A DNA stretch of 64,000 nt from Pseudomonas duriflava (GCF_007830155.1 NZ_VLKY01000009.1:1-64000), one strand, 5' to 3'; counted from the first letter of the stretch, positions 1-8,453 are shown. The notes: generated from the sequence alone by a model not told the origin. A program made the numbers and translations.

Positions 1-485
1 TGCCGCGTATCACCGCACAACAAGCAGGCGGTGAGAACGTCTGCGCCTTTTTGGATACCCTGGCTGCAAGTGAGATTGGCCCAAAGATGCTGGCCTTGTC
101 TGACGACGGCTATAACGTTCTTGTAGGCTCCATGCCAAACAAGATGCTCCTGATGCGGGATTATTCGGATCATCCGAATGTTTACAATCAGGCAACCAAC
201 TCCACGGCTGCCGGTCGCTATCAAATCCTGTATCGCTACTGGCCCCACTATAAGGCTCTGCTCAAGCTGCCGGACTTCGGCCCGATCAGTCAGGACCTGT
301 ACGCCATCCAGCAATTCAGGGAGCAAAGGGCTCTTGATGACATCAAGGCCGGACGCTTCGCCTCTGCAATCGCTAAATGCCGAAATATCTGGGCAAGCCT
401 TCCGGGCGCCGGGTACGGACAGCATGAGCACAACATTGACCACCTGCTAGCGGCCTTTGTGAAGGCTGGAGGCAAGGTAGCGTGA
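1..485 (+). CDS. Lambda R-type endolysin (lytic transglycosylase), start codon one base outside the window
   Basis: The reading frame is open from the first bases (MPRITAQQAGGENV...) and bases 1-2 are TG, so the ATG almost certainly begins at position 0. The product is then 161 aa, against 158 aa for lambda R. It follows lambda R closely: the catalytic glutamate in LAASEIG, then YSDHP, AGRYQ, and IWASLPGAGYGQ near the C-terminus. It would cleave peptidoglycan glycan strands during lysis. There is no signal peptide, so export depends on a holin, presumably upstream of the window. Its stop overlaps the Rz start (GTGA). Confidence 0.92.
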   Translation, partial: PRITAQQAGGENVCAFLDTLAASEIGPKMLALSDDGYNVLVGSMPNKMLLMRDYSDHPNVYNQATNSTAAGRYQILYRYWPHYKALLKLPDFGPISQDLYAIQQFREQRALDDIKAGRFASAIAKCRNIWASLPGAGYGQHEHNIDHLLAAFVKAGGKVA

Positions 486-997
486 CCATCATTCCTGAAG
501 TCCTGATTAAGTGGGCACTGGCTATCGCTATAGCGCTTGGCTGCCTGTTTGGGGCTTACCGATATGGAGTGAACACCACTAATGCCAAGTGGGAAAAGCA
601 ACAGAGTGACGCACAAGCCGAACAGGCAACGCTCAGGGCGACGGAAGAGAGAGAGGCGCGAGCCAAAGAACAAGCCCGTCAAGCTGAGATAGAGAAGATC
701 AGAACCGATGCCCAACAGCAGATCCAAGCCGCAGAAGCTGATGCTCGTGATGCTGACGCTGCTTCTGAGCGGTTGCGTAAACAGGCAGATCGTCTCGCCC
801 AGTCCGTCCGTAGTTGCTCCAGCGATACCGGAACTACCAACGGAAGCGAGACAAGGCCCGACCCCAGCGTTTTGCTTGCCAACGTGCTCAGCCGCATTGA
901 TGAGCGAGCGGGAGAGTTGGCTAAAGAAGCTGACCGAACTAGAGCCGCTGGCAGTGCCTGCGAGCGTGCTTACGATTCAATCCGAAACAACCAATGA
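482..997 (+). CDS. Rz: Rz-like inner-membrane spanin
   Basis: The 171-aa product has an N-terminal membrane anchor (about residues 10-27) followed by a long, highly charged, Glu/Ala/Arg-rich coiled coil (about residues 35-110) and a periplasmic tail. This is the Rz i-spanin layout. It starts at GTG 482, overlapping the endolysin stop. The Rz1 gene lies inside it in the +1 frame. Together the two proteins bridge the envelope and disrupt the outer membrane after holin and endolysin have acted. Confidence 0.88.
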   Translation: MTIIPEVLIKWALAIAIALGCLFGAYRYGVNTTNAKWEKQQSDAQAEQATLRATEEREARAKEQARQAEIEKIRTDAQQQIQAAEADARDADAASERLRKQADRLAQSVRSCSSDTGTTNGSETRPDPSVLLANVLSRIDERAGELAKEADRTRAAGSACERAYDSIRNNQ

Positions 998-1001
998 CTG
1001 A
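708..1001 (+). CDS. Rz1: Rz1-like outer-membrane spanin lipoprotein, nested in Rz
   Basis: The ORF is embedded in Rz in another frame. Residues 11-23 (LMLVMLTLLLSGC) form a hydrophobic lipoprotein signal with the lipobox cysteine at residue 23, followed by a proline-rich segment. These are the hallmarks of an o-spanin. The ATG at 708 gives a normal 22-residue signal; the inner ATG at 741 would leave it too short. At 97 aa it is longer than lambda Rz1 (60 aa). It would pair with Rz in the periplasm to fuse the inner and outer membranes at lysis. Confidence 0.85.
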   Translation: MPNSRSKPQKLMLVMLTLLLSGCVNRQIVSPSPSVVAPAIPELPTEARQGPTPAFCLPTCSAALMSERESWLKKLTELEPLAVPASVLTIQSETTND

Positions 1002-1008
1002 GGTGCTT

Positions 1009-1212
1009 ATGAGCGAGCTGCAACCGCATCAACAACGAGTAGTTGACGAAAAGGCTGAGCTAGATGACCGCCTTGGCAAACTGAACGTGTTCATCACATC
1101 CAATCCGGTATTTGGAACGCTTTCAGGCAAGGATCAGGAACTGCTGACCGCTCAACGCGGAGCCATGCAGGAATATTCAGACATCCTGTCCCAGCGTATC
1201 GACCTGTTTTAA
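1009..1212 (+). CDS. Small phage protein of the crAss001_48-related type
   Basis: This 67-aa charged helical protein begins MSELQPHQQRVVDEK. Small phage proteins with this HQqRV-E-K-L pattern and a C-terminal Y..IL..RI..F pattern are widespread and unassigned. The start at 1009 is preferred because GAGGT at 1000-1004 makes a good ribosome site. An upstream in-frame ATG at 994 overlaps the Rz stop. It sits between the lysis genes and the GH5 gene. No function is proposed. Confidence 0.65.
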   Translation: MSELQPHQQRVVDEKAELDDRLGKLNVFITSNPVFGTLSGKDQELLTAQRGAMQEYSDILSQRIDLF

Positions 1213-1277
1213 CACCAACCATAGGCCAGTGACCGAGTTCTGTTGTCCGGCGCGGCAATCAAACGAGGAAGAGTCAC

Positions 1278-2804
1278 ATGGCCGGTATAACGGTTCCCAC
1301 AGTAGACCAGTTCAATGAGCTGGAGAAACGCGTAGAAACGCTTGAGTCTGCGATTAAGGCAGCGAGCACCTCAGCACCAAGCCCGGCGGTAGAAACGCCT
1401 GCTAGCGCACCTGTAGAGGCTCCAAAGCCGATAGAGACGCCTACAGTAGAGGCGACAACCCTAAGCCTTGTGCCTAATGCTCAGGTAACTACAGGTGATT
1501 GGAAGGATGGCGTATGGGTAGCAGATGATACAGCGCGTATCTCGGTTATCAGCAATGCAGCCCTGGCTATAGGTCAGACGGCAACGCTACCTGACGGGAC
1601 AACACGCACGATCAAGAACCTTGAAGGCTTCAGCGAGAAGACCTCGGTAACGTTTGACGGCGCAAAGCTTGATCCAAGCAAAGTGGCTGGCAAGGCGGTG
1701 GTATTCACTGTCCCAAAGCTTGAAGGGGCAACAACAGCCCCAGCAGCCAATGATTCCAGCGTTAAGAACACGGTCGGCAAGATCTATATCAACCTTGGCA
1801 TGGGTGCCGGTGCTGATCAGGTTATCCCAGGTACCTCGGGTACGAACTATGAGCTTCCTTCCGAGGCTGAGATCAAGCGGGCCAAAGAGCATGGGTTCGA
1901 TGAGTTCCGCATCGGTTTCATAATGGGAAGGGTGTTCAAGTCAGCCAACAGTACAGAGATGTACAAGGGCAATGACACGAAAGGTCGTCCCTATACATCA
2001 GACCGCATGCTTCAAGTCGGAAAGCTCTGTAAGAAGTACGGCGCCACGATCATGTGGGACAACCATGTGTATGCGTATTTCCCCAGCAATGGAGCATCAG
2101 GAAAATCGAAGTTTGGCAGTTCAGGCTATACGGCAGAGATGTATGCCAATCATTGGTATGCACTCATCCAGCACCTAAAGTCAGATCCTGACACCTGGGC
2201 CGCTACTACACGCTTCGATCTCTGTAACGAGCCGTACGACTGCGACGAAGCCACGATGATCAAGATGTACCAGGCGGTCATCAACCGGTGCGCAGAGATC
2301 AGCGAAGACAAGATATTCGTCCTCAACGGCACGAAATACAGCAGTACGCGGAATTGGGTAGCCAATAACCCCAACTTCCATACGATCACCCATCCACGTG
2401 GCAAGCAGTACATTGAGTTCTCCGGTCATCTGTACTTGGATGCTGGAGCGGATGGCTACTACGAAGGCGACGTGATCAGTGCATCAGAGGGTGTGACGTT
2501 TGAGACGGTAGGCACCAAGCGTATCGAAGGCTTTGCTAACTGGCTCAAGACCCACGGATTTAACGGGAATATCGGTGAGAACCTTGTTACCGGCTCCCTC
2601 ACAAACCTGATGAAGGGTGAGCGTCAGCTACTCAAGTACTGCGTAGAGAACGGCATCAACGTGTATCTCTTCGGTATGGGTGACTGGTTCGGAAAGGGTA
2701 ATGCACACAACATCGAGCTGAACGCCTCGAACAGCAGCATTGATAACTCAGCGATGCTTGCCCTAGCTAAAGAGATGACCGCTTACGCCAAAACAAAGGG
2801 ATAA
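1278..2804 (+). CDS. Phage-borne glycoside hydrolase family 5 (cellulase-like) enzyme
   Basis: The 508-aa protein has an N-terminal heptad segment (about 8-30), a Pro/Ala/Glu-rich linker (33-60), a small beta-rich region (60-150), and a catalytic barrel from about 165 to 508. The barrel shows GH5 signatures: H263 in WDNHVY, the general acid motif NEP (317-319, E318), H384/Y386 in GHLYLD, and a late glutamate in GEN (E434) suited to be the nucleophile. There is no signal peptide. It lies between the lysis and terminase genes, so it could be released at lysis or carried on the virion to cut a beta-glucan such as cellulose in host exopolysaccharide. The substrate is inferred. Confidence 0.8.
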   Translation: MAGITVPTVDQFNELEKRVETLESAIKAASTSAPSPAVETPASAPVEAPKPIETPTVEATTLSLVPNAQVTTGDWKDGVWVADDTARISVISNAALAIGQTATLPDGTTRTIKNLEGFSEKTSVTFDGAKLDPSKVAGKAVVFTVPKLEGATTAPAANDSSVKNTVGKIYINLGMGAGADQVIPGTSGTNYELPSEAEIKRAKEHGFDEFRIGFIMGRVFKSANSTEMYKGNDTKGRPYTSDRMLQVGKLCKKYGATIMWDNHVYAYFPSNGASGKSKFGSSGYTAEMYANHWYALIQHLKSDPDTWAATTRFDLCNEPYDCDEATMIKMYQAVINRCAEISEDKIFVLNGTKYSSTRNWVANNPNFHTITHPRGKQYIEFSGHLYLDAGADGYYEGDVISASEGVTFETVGTKRIEGFANWLKTHGFNGNIGENLVTGSLTNLMKGERQLLKYCVENGINVYLFGMGDWFGKGNAHNIELNASNSSIDNSAMLALAKEMTAYAKTKG

Positions 2805-2808
2805 GGCC

Positions 2809-2964
2809 ATGACACAGTGGAAGGTCGTAGACGCTAAGGGTCAGACCTTCATAGTGGAGGCGCTGACCTATGTACAGGACGAGCACAGTGCCCGCTTCTA
2901 TGTGGGTGCTGAGCTGGTGAAAGAGATCCCGAAGGCAGTGTTCGTGGAAAGGGTGATCGAGTAA
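2809..2964 (+). CDS. Hypothetical small phage protein (51 aa)
   Basis: The product starts MTQWKVVDAKGQ and ends VFVERVIE. It begins four bases after the GH5 stop and its TAA overlaps the next start (TAATG), which argues that it is translated as part of the operon. It is predicted to be a small beta-rich protein. No family was recognised. Confidence 0.6.
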   Translation: MTQWKVVDAKGQTFIVEALTYVQDEHSARFYVGAELVKEIPKAVFVERVIE

Positions 2965-3176
2965 TGGCTGTATATAGCAATGCGATAGGAAAGGAACTCC
3001 TTGAGGCTCTAGGGCTTCAGGGTATGTCCGTTACGGCGGTCACTGTTCACTTCGAAGCCAGTCAGGCCGTAGAGGTACAGGTGAAGTTCCTGCCTGATCA
3101 GACCCAAGCCGCTGGTGTAATCGAAATCCTCAAGCGCTACGAACTCCACGAGAAGCCTGATGAGCCGTCCGCTTAA
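2964..3176 (+). CDS. Hypothetical small phage protein (70 aa)
   Basis: This small acidic protein starts MAVYSNAIGKELLEALGL and has a central beta-strand pattern (VTVHFEASQAVEVQVKFL). The start codon overlaps the preceding stop. No motif points to a function. Confidence 0.6.
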   Translation: MAVYSNAIGKELLEALGLQGMSVTAVTVHFEASQAVEVQVKFLPDQTQAAGVIEILKRYELHEKPDEPSA

Positions 3177-3190
3177 CTCTAAACATGTCT

Positions 3191-3217
3191 TTGACACTAC
3201 ACTGCAAGTCCTATTCT
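3191..3217 (+). promoter_or_regulatory. Possible promoter ahead of the 71-aa gene
   Basis: TTGACA at 3191-3196 and TATTCT at 3212-3217 lie 15 bp apart, a spacer shorter than ideal, inside an unusually long gap for this operon. This is suggestive only. Confidence 0.25.
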
Positions 3218-3236
3218 TTGATATGGAGCTATTGCA

Positions 3237-3452
3237 GTGAAAAGAGAAGAGAAACTGATCGAGACGATTGAAGGCGGAGATGAAAAAGGTAATGGAATCA
3301 CTATTCTCAAGTACCAAGAGTACATAGTAGCTGATGGTGAACGTCTTCCATCCTTGCAGAGATATCAGCTGCAAGACGGCTCGGCTGTCAACATGATCGA
3401 CGCCAGTACTTTCCAGATTGTGAAGTCTGGAGTGACCGTAAAGCGTCGATGA
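3237..3452 (+). CDS. Hypothetical small phage protein (71 aa)
   Basis: The charged product starts MKREEKLIETIEGGDEKG and ends VKSGVTVKRR. It stands apart from its neighbours, with a 60-bp gap before it that contains promoter-like elements and about 40 bp after it. It could be expressed separately from the late operon. No family was recognised. Confidence 0.5.
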   Translation: MKREEKLIETIEGGDEKGNGITILKYQEYIVADGERLPSLQRYQLQDGSAVNMIDASTFQIVKSGVTVKRR

Positions 3453-3493
3453 CCTTTTTACGAAACAACCCTATGTAACCCTGCGAGGTCATC

Positions 3494-4000
3494 ATGGCCG
3501 AATGCGGAGCCAAAACCCGCAGCGGCCAGCCTTGCAAAGCCCACGCAATGCCTAACGGTCGCTGCCGAAAACACGGCGGAGCTAGTACAGGGGCGCCGAA
3601 AGGTAACCAGAACGCCCGCAAACATGGCATCTATTCCGACACCCTGACTGCTGATGAGCAGGGCATGTGGGATGAGATCAATGTCGGAACGCTTGATGAC
3701 GACATCAAAATCGCCAAGCTTCAGCTTCGAAGGGCATTGATAGCTCAAGCGAAGGCAGAAGAGGGCGATGGTCTGGATCTGGACGTAGAGACAGATTCAA
3801 ACGGCCCCTCTGGATCAACTAAGACAACCCAGCGCAGACGTCGCGGCTATGAGGACATCATCAATCGCCTACTTGGGCGCATTGGTGACCTTGAGGCTAA
3901 GCGCGCTGACATCATGAAGAAGCTGGAAGGCGATGATGAAGGTCCGGCGCCGCAACGCGTTGAGGTGGTAGTAACAGATGCGAGACGCCCCGAAGCCTAA
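3494..4000 (+). CDS. terS: Terminase small subunit (HGG-motif type)
   Basis: The 168-aa protein has an N-terminal Cys/His cluster (C4, C14, C24, H27) leading into HGGASTGAPKGNQNARKHG, a signature of small phage DNA-packaging proteins beside large terminases. It is followed by a helical region and an acidic, Gln/Arg-rich C-terminus. It would recognise phage DNA and deliver it to the large subunit. It overlaps terL by 23 bp. Confidence 0.8.
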   Translation: MAECGAKTRSGQPCKAHAMPNGRCRKHGGASTGAPKGNQNARKHGIYSDTLTADEQGMWDEINVGTLDDDIKIAKLQLRRALIAQAKAEEGDGLDLDVETDSNGPSGSTKTTQRRRRGYEDIINRLLGRIGDLEAKRADIMKKLEGDDEGPAPQRVEVVVTDARRPEA

Positions 4001-5291
4001 CCTAAATGTGCCCCAGTCGCAGTTCCTCGCAATGCCGCAGAAGTTTAGGGCATTCGTTGCCGGATTCGGCTCAGGCAAGACGTGGGTTGGATCTTCTGCT
4101 ACCTGCAAGCACTTCTGGGAATGGCCCAGAGTCAATGCGGGCTATTTTGCTCCAACGTATAGCCAGATCCGCGACATCTTTTACCCTACATTCGAAGAGG
4201 TAGCTTACGACTGGGGGCTAAAAGCCGATATCAAGGAAAGCAATCACGAAATTCACGTCTACAGCGGTCGCGCTTATCGAGGCACGATCATCTGTCGTTC
4301 GATGGAAAAGCCACAGACCATTGTTGGTTTCAAGATTGGTCATGCCTTGGTCGATGAGCTGGATGTCATGTCTGCGGTTAAAGCGCAGCAGGCCTGGCGA
4401 AAGATCATTGCTCGTATGCGTTACAACGTAGATGGGCTAAAGAATGGGGTAGACGTAACCACAACGCCGGAAGGGTTCAAGTTTGTCTATCAGCAGTTCG
4501 TAAAACAGGTGAGGGAAAAGCCTGGGCTTGGTGAGCGCTATGGAATGATCCAGGCGAGCACCTACGACAACGAGCTAAACCTTCCTGATGACTACATACC
4601 CTCGCTGTTCGAGTCATATCCGGAACAGCTGATCAAGGCATACCTGAATGGTCAGTTCGTTAACCTGACGTCTGGTTCGATCTACCACACGTATGACCGA
4701 AAGCTAAACGCCTCCCAGGAGACGATACAGCCAGCCGAGCCACTGTTCATTGGCATGGACTTCAACGTTGGCAAGATGTCGGCCATCGTTCACGTTAAGC
4801 GCCTTGGTATGCCTCATGCGGTGGATGAGATCATCAACGGCTACGACACGCCGGACATGATTCAGAAGATTAAGGAGCGCTATTGGCTATACGCCGATGG
4901 CCAGTATCGAAATACACGGCAGATCAGGATCTACCCTGACGCCTCTGGTGACTCACGCAAGTCAGTGAATGCCAGTACTACGGACATTGCCCAGCTGAAA
5001 CAAGCAGGCTTTGCCGTCATAGCGCCGCCTAGCAACCCGCCGGTGAAGGATCGCATCAACGCCATGAATGCGATGTTCTGCAATGCCCAGGGTGAGCGCC
5101 GCTACCGAGTAAATGCCGACAAGTGCCCAACCTATGCCGACTCGTTAGAGCAACAGGTATGGGCCGCTAACGGTGAGCCAGACAAGACACAAGGCAATGA
5201 CCACACGAACGATGCCGGTGGGTACTTCATCCACAAGGACTATCCAATCGTGAAGCCTGTTACCACTATTGCTATGGGATTCGCACGCTAA
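3978..5291 (+). CDS. terL: Terminase large subunit
   Basis: This 437-aa packaging motor contains a Walker A motif GFGSGKT (29-35), a Walker B motif ALVDELDV (D126-E127), the coupling motif TTTPEG (161-166), and an RNase H-like nuclease domain starting at FIGMDF (D261) with further acidic residues at D321 and D325. It pumps DNA into the prohead and cuts the concatemer. Its stop overlaps the portal start. Confidence 0.93.
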   Translation: MRDAPKPNLNVPQSQFLAMPQKFRAFVAGFGSGKTWVGSSATCKHFWEWPRVNAGYFAPTYSQIRDIFYPTFEEVAYDWGLKADIKESNHEIHVYSGRAYRGTIICRSMEKPQTIVGFKIGHALVDELDVMSAVKAQQAWRKIIARMRYNVDGLKNGVDVTTTPEGFKFVYQQFVKQVREKPGLGERYGMIQASTYDNELNLPDDYIPSLFESYPEQLIKAYLNGQFVNLTSGSIYHTYDRKLNASQETIQPAEPLFIGMDFNVGKMSAIVHVKRLGMPHAVDEIINGYDTPDMIQKIKERYWLYADGQYRNTRQIRIYPDASGDSRKSVNASTTDIAQLKQAGFAVIAPPSNPPVKDRINAMNAMFCNAQGERRYRVNADKCPTYADSLEQQVWAANGEPDKTQGNDHTNDAGGYFIHKDYPIVKPVTTIAMGFAR

Positions 5292-6730
5292 TGGACGTCA
5301 CATATACACGGCCTGAGCTAACAGCCGCGCTTCGCCGTTGGCGGCTCGTGCGGGACGTCTGCAAAGGCTCCGAAAAGATCAAGGGCGGGAAGGATGATTA
5401 CCTGCCCAAGCCTAATCCTCAGGATAAGAGCAAGGAAAACGAGGCGCGGTATGATTCCTACCTTGCTAGGGCTGTGTTCTACAACGCCACCGGACGGACA
5501 AAGAACGGTCTGATAGGCGCGGTATTTACGACTTGGCCGACGCTCAAGGTTCCTAAGCTGCTTGAGTACGTCAATACCGACATCGACGGCGTTGGGGTAA
5601 GCATTTATCAGCAGAGCCAATCGGTTATCGGGCATCTGCTTGAAGTGGGCCGTCATGGCTTGTTGGTGGACTATCCCGCCATCGAAGGCAACGCCTCCCT
5701 TGCCGACATGCAGGCTGGGCGCATTCGTGCCACGGTAACAAGCTACAAGGCTGAAGACATCATCAACTGGCGTACCCGTCAGGTTGGTGGTCAGCATGTC
5801 TTGTCATTGGTGGTCTTGAAGGAGCAATACGAGGAAGACACGGCAGACGGCTTCGGCCAAGAGGTCAAAGACCAGTACCGCGTCCTGAGATTAACGGAAG
5901 AAGGCCGCTATGCCGTTGAGATATGGCGTAATGAGGGTGGCTGGAATCTGTATGACTACCGTGAGCCCACTGATGGGCGCGGTAACAAGTGGACCGAGAT
6001 ACCGTTTACCTTCTTAGGCTCGGAAAGCAACGACTCCAGCATTGACGACGCCCCGCTGTATGACATGGCGGAACTCAACATTGCCCACTACCGGAACAGC
6101 GCCGACTACGAAGACAGCGCTTATCTAGTCGGTCAGCCTCAAGTGTGGATGTCTGGCCTTGATGAGCAATGGCGAGACTGGATGCAGGATAACGGCATCT
6201 ACTTCGGCTCACGTGCGCCTATTCTGCTGCCTCAGGGTGGTAGCGCCGGAATCCTACAGGCTCAGCCTAATTCCATCGCTAAAGAGGCCATGGACGCTAA
6301 GGAACGCCAAATGGTGGCCCTAGGCGCTCGTCTGATCGAGCAGGGTAGCGGCGCCAAAACAGCGACCCAGGAGCAGAACGAAAACGCTGCCGAGCATTCG
6401 GTTCTCTCTTTGGTCGTCAGTAACGTATCCGAGGCCTACACCAAGGTGCTGGAGTGGATGGGTGCTTTCATGAATGCCAACGGCACCATGGAATACACGC
6501 TCAATCAGAATTTTGTACGGGTACAAATTGACTCGAACCTGCTTGCCAGCCTGATCAAGGGTGTTCAGGCCGGATTGATTCCTCAGTCCGACTTCTGGCG
6601 TCAGCTGCGTGACTATCAGCTGATTGACCCTGAGAAGACCGACGATGATGTACGCGACGAGCTTGAAACCAGTAGCACCGGCTTAGGCCTGGAGGATGCA
6701 GACGATGGCGGCGAATCCAGCACTGTTTGA
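5291..6730 (+). CDS. Portal protein (DUF4055 family)
   Basis: The 479-aa protein lies directly after terL, as portals do. The N-terminus (YTRPELTAALRRWRLVRDVC...) and the region GRTKNGLIGAVF match the DUF4055 portal group of siphoviruses. It forms the dodecameric ring at the capsid vertex through which DNA passes. The acidic C-terminus overlaps the next gene by 26 bp. Confidence 0.85.
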   Translation: MDVTYTRPELTAALRRWRLVRDVCKGSEKIKGGKDDYLPKPNPQDKSKENEARYDSYLARAVFYNATGRTKNGLIGAVFTTWPTLKVPKLLEYVNTDIDGVGVSIYQQSQSVIGHLLEVGRHGLLVDYPAIEGNASLADMQAGRIRATVTSYKAEDIINWRTRQVGGQHVLSLVVLKEQYEEDTADGFGQEVKDQYRVLRLTEEGRYAVEIWRNEGGWNLYDYREPTDGRGNKWTEIPFTFLGSESNDSSIDDAPLYDMAELNIAHYRNSADYEDSAYLVGQPQVWMSGLDEQWRDWMQDNGIYFGSRAPILLPQGGSAGILQAQPNSIAKEAMDAKERQMVALGARLIEQGSGAKTATQEQNENAAEHSVLSLVVSNVSEAYTKVLEWMGAFMNANGTMEYTLNQNFVRVQIDSNLLASLIKGVQAGLIPQSDFWRQLRDYQLIDPEKTDDDVRDELETSSTGLGLEDADDGGESSTV

Positions 6731-7811
6731 TGCCACGGTTCGCCATGCTGTCTTGCTCGAGCAACTAAAGGCTAACGAGGTCGCCAAGTTTGCCCCCTTC
6801 CTCAAGGAGCTTGATCGAAAGATCAGGGCCAAGCTGAGCGACCCTGACATCACTGAATACAACCGAAAGCGTCAGGAGAAGCTGCTAGACCAGATTGACA
6901 GCATTCTTCTGGCTATCTTCGGGCGATTCACTGACCAGCTACAGCTTGATCTGGTGGATCTTGCTATGTACGAGGCGCAGTTCGAGGCATCCAGCTTGAA
7001 CAACGCGGCGGCAGTGGCAACAGCAGATACAGCAGTAGCGGTGACGTTTGAAGCAGTTCTGCCGGGCGCTGCGGCGATCAAGGCGGCTATCACTACCAAC
7101 CCCTTGAGTGTGAGAGGGGTAGACGGCGGCAAGCTGCTTGAGGCCTTTATCGAAGGCTGGACGCAGACAGAACGTCAACGGGTGGTTGGTGCGATACGTC
7201 AGGGCTTCTTCGAAGGCCAGACCACTACGCAGATTATCCAGGCTATCCGAGGCACCAAGGCGCAGCAGTACAAAGACGGCATCCTAGCTGTCACTGACCG
7301 CAATGCTTCAGCAGTCGTGAGGACAGCGGTTCAGCATGTGGCGTCACAAGCCCGAATGGAAACGCTCAAGGCTAACAGTGATGTCGTGAAAGAAGTTGAA
7401 TGGGTATCAACCCTCGACAGCCGAACGACCATTACATGTAAGACGCTAGACGGCCAGCGCTTCCCGGTTGATTCCGGACCTAGACCGCCTATCCATATCA
7501 ATTGCCGGTCAACGGTAGTGCCGATCACCAAGTTCTCTAAGCTGTTCAGCCAAGGCGCTACAAGGGCCTCAAAAGGCGCGGACGGTGGAAAGCAGGTCAG
7601 TGCATCACTTAGTTACTACGAGTGGCTTAAAACGCAGCCTGCGAGCTTTCAAGACCAAGCGCTTGGCGTTGCACGAGCGAAGCTGTTTCGAGATGGAGGG
7701 TTGAGTGCGGAACGATTCGCGCAGATGCAACTGGATAGAAACTTCTCGCCATTAACGCTTGAAGAAATCAGACAGCTAGAGCCGTTGGCGTTTGAAAGAG
7801 CTGGAATCTAA
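6705..7811 (+). CDS. Minor head protein (Mu gpF / SPP1 gp7 type)
   Basis: This 368-aa protein carries the family signature near residues 235-275: TLDSRTTITCKTLDG, followed by the HINCRSTVVP segment. Such proteins sit beside the portal and assist head morphogenesis or ejection. The start at 6705 is chosen because GGAGG (6691-6695) is nine bases ahead; the upstream ATG at 6696 directly abuts that site. The gene is followed by a strong hairpin and an oppositely oriented accessory gene. Confidence 0.85.
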   Translation: MAANPALFDATVRHAVLLEQLKANEVAKFAPFLKELDRKIRAKLSDPDITEYNRKRQEKLLDQIDSILLAIFGRFTDQLQLDLVDLAMYEAQFEASSLNNAAAVATADTAVAVTFEAVLPGAAAIKAAITTNPLSVRGVDGGKLLEAFIEGWTQTERQRVVGAIRQGFFEGQTTTQIIQAIRGTKAQQYKDGILAVTDRNASAVVRTAVQHVASQARMETLKANSDVVKEVEWVSTLDSRTTITCKTLDGQRFPVDSGPRPPIHINCRSTVVPITKFSKLFSQGATRASKGADGGKQVSASLSYYEWLKTQPASFQDQALGVARAKLFRDGGLSAERFAQMQLDRNFSPLTLEEIRQLEPLAFERAGI

Positions 7812-7813
7812 GA

Positions 7814-7832
7814 AGGGGGCCTAGAGCCCCCT
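7814..7832. terminator. GC-rich hairpin between convergent genes
   Basis: GGGGGC CTAGA GCCCCC forms a 6-bp G/C stem, extended by an A-T pair, immediately after the minor head gene and 12 bp before the end of the minus-strand gene. There is no long T-run, but the placement fits a shared terminator. Confidence 0.55.
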
Positions 7833-7844
7833 ATATGTTCTTCT

Positions 7845-8336
7845 TTAAGAAAGTGTAACGACCTTTTCTTCAACCAACTCAAGGGCATTAACGGCGCGAG
7901 CGAAGAAAGGATATTTTTTCTTAGTACGGCGAAAGAAACCGCTCTCTACCAAAGCATCAACTACCTCTGCAGTAGCCTGCATCGTATTCCGATAAGGAGA
8001 ATTGGCAGGAAGAAAATCACGACGAATGATCGGGTCGAGTGTCATCTTTTGTTCTTCAGGATATTTATCAAGCTTTTGAGCACGCTGGTTAATAGCAAGA
8101 TCACGAATACCTTTCGAGTCCAAATATTTGACCAGCTGACGAATATCCAAGAAACCAACGGGGCCAGCGTAAGGGAGCTTAATCATTAGGTCTTCCTCAG
8201 TAAGTAATGAAGGTTTTACAACCGCTTCGGCCTGCAGTGCAGAGTCGCCTGAAACGATTCTGCGATACGAGTCGATCGGTAAAACTGCAAAAACCGGGTT
8301 GCCTTCCTTGTCATGAATAAACTGCACGCCGCTCAT
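7845..8336 (-). CDS. Lone reverse-strand prophage gene with an antitoxin-like N-terminus (moron candidate)
   Basis: This 163-aa gene is the only one against the late-operon direction. Residues 2-25 (VQFIHDKEGNPVFAVLPIDSYRR core) resemble the N-terminus of Phd/YefM-type antitoxins, in which this segment forms a DNA-binding dimer. The remaining 130 residues, including a basic segment RRTKKKYPFF near the C-terminus, were not recognised. It has a good ribosome site (AAAGGA) and its own promoter overlapped by two palindromes, so it is probably autoregulated and expressed in the lysogen. No toxin gene adjoins it. A role in lysogen fitness or phage exclusion is only inference. Confidence 0.75.
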   Translation of the reverse strand: MSGVQFIHDKEGNPVFAVLPIDSYRRIVSGDSALQAEAVVKPSLLTEEDLMIKLPYAGPVGFLDIRQLVKYLDSKGIRDLAINQRAQKLDKYPEEQKMTLDPIIRRDFLPANSPYRNTMQATAEVVDALVESGFFRRTKKKYPFFARAVNALELVEEKVVTLS

Positions 8337-8363
8337 TGATCTGTTTCCTTTCTCATTAATAAC

Positions 8364-8404
8364 TACAATGAGTGCACATTGTATCTACAATATAGCTCGT
8401 TGTA
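8364..8404. promoter_or_regulatory. Two tandem palindromic operators, TACAA-N9/10-TTGTA
   Basis: Site 1 (8364-8383) is TACAATG AGTGCA CATTGTA, with perfect 7-bp arms. Site 2 (8386-8404) is TACAA-N9-TTGTA. They cover the -10 element and the spacer up to the -35 of the minus-strand promoter, which is the expected layout for a repressor binding its own promoter. Confidence 0.7.
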
Positions 8405-8406
8405 AA
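8378..8406 (-). promoter_or_regulatory. Sigma-70 promoter of the reverse-strand gene
   Basis: Read on the minus strand, the -35 is TTTACA (8406-8401), the spacer is 17 bp, and the -10 is TACAAT (8383-8378). The start codon at 8336 lies about 40 bp downstream. This is the best consensus promoter inside the prophage structural region. Confidence 0.75.
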
Positions 8407-8453
8407 TACTTTTATTTTCAGGCAGGGCCTGTATATCGTCTCTAGGAGACATC

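Noticed and set aside
1-1277. Holin gene
   Set aside because: No small multi-span protein is encoded in the visible lysis cassette; it presumably lies left of the window.
7812-8453. Toxin-antitoxin pair
   Set aside because: Only one gene is present; no second small frame with a ribosome site adjoins the antitoxin-like gene.
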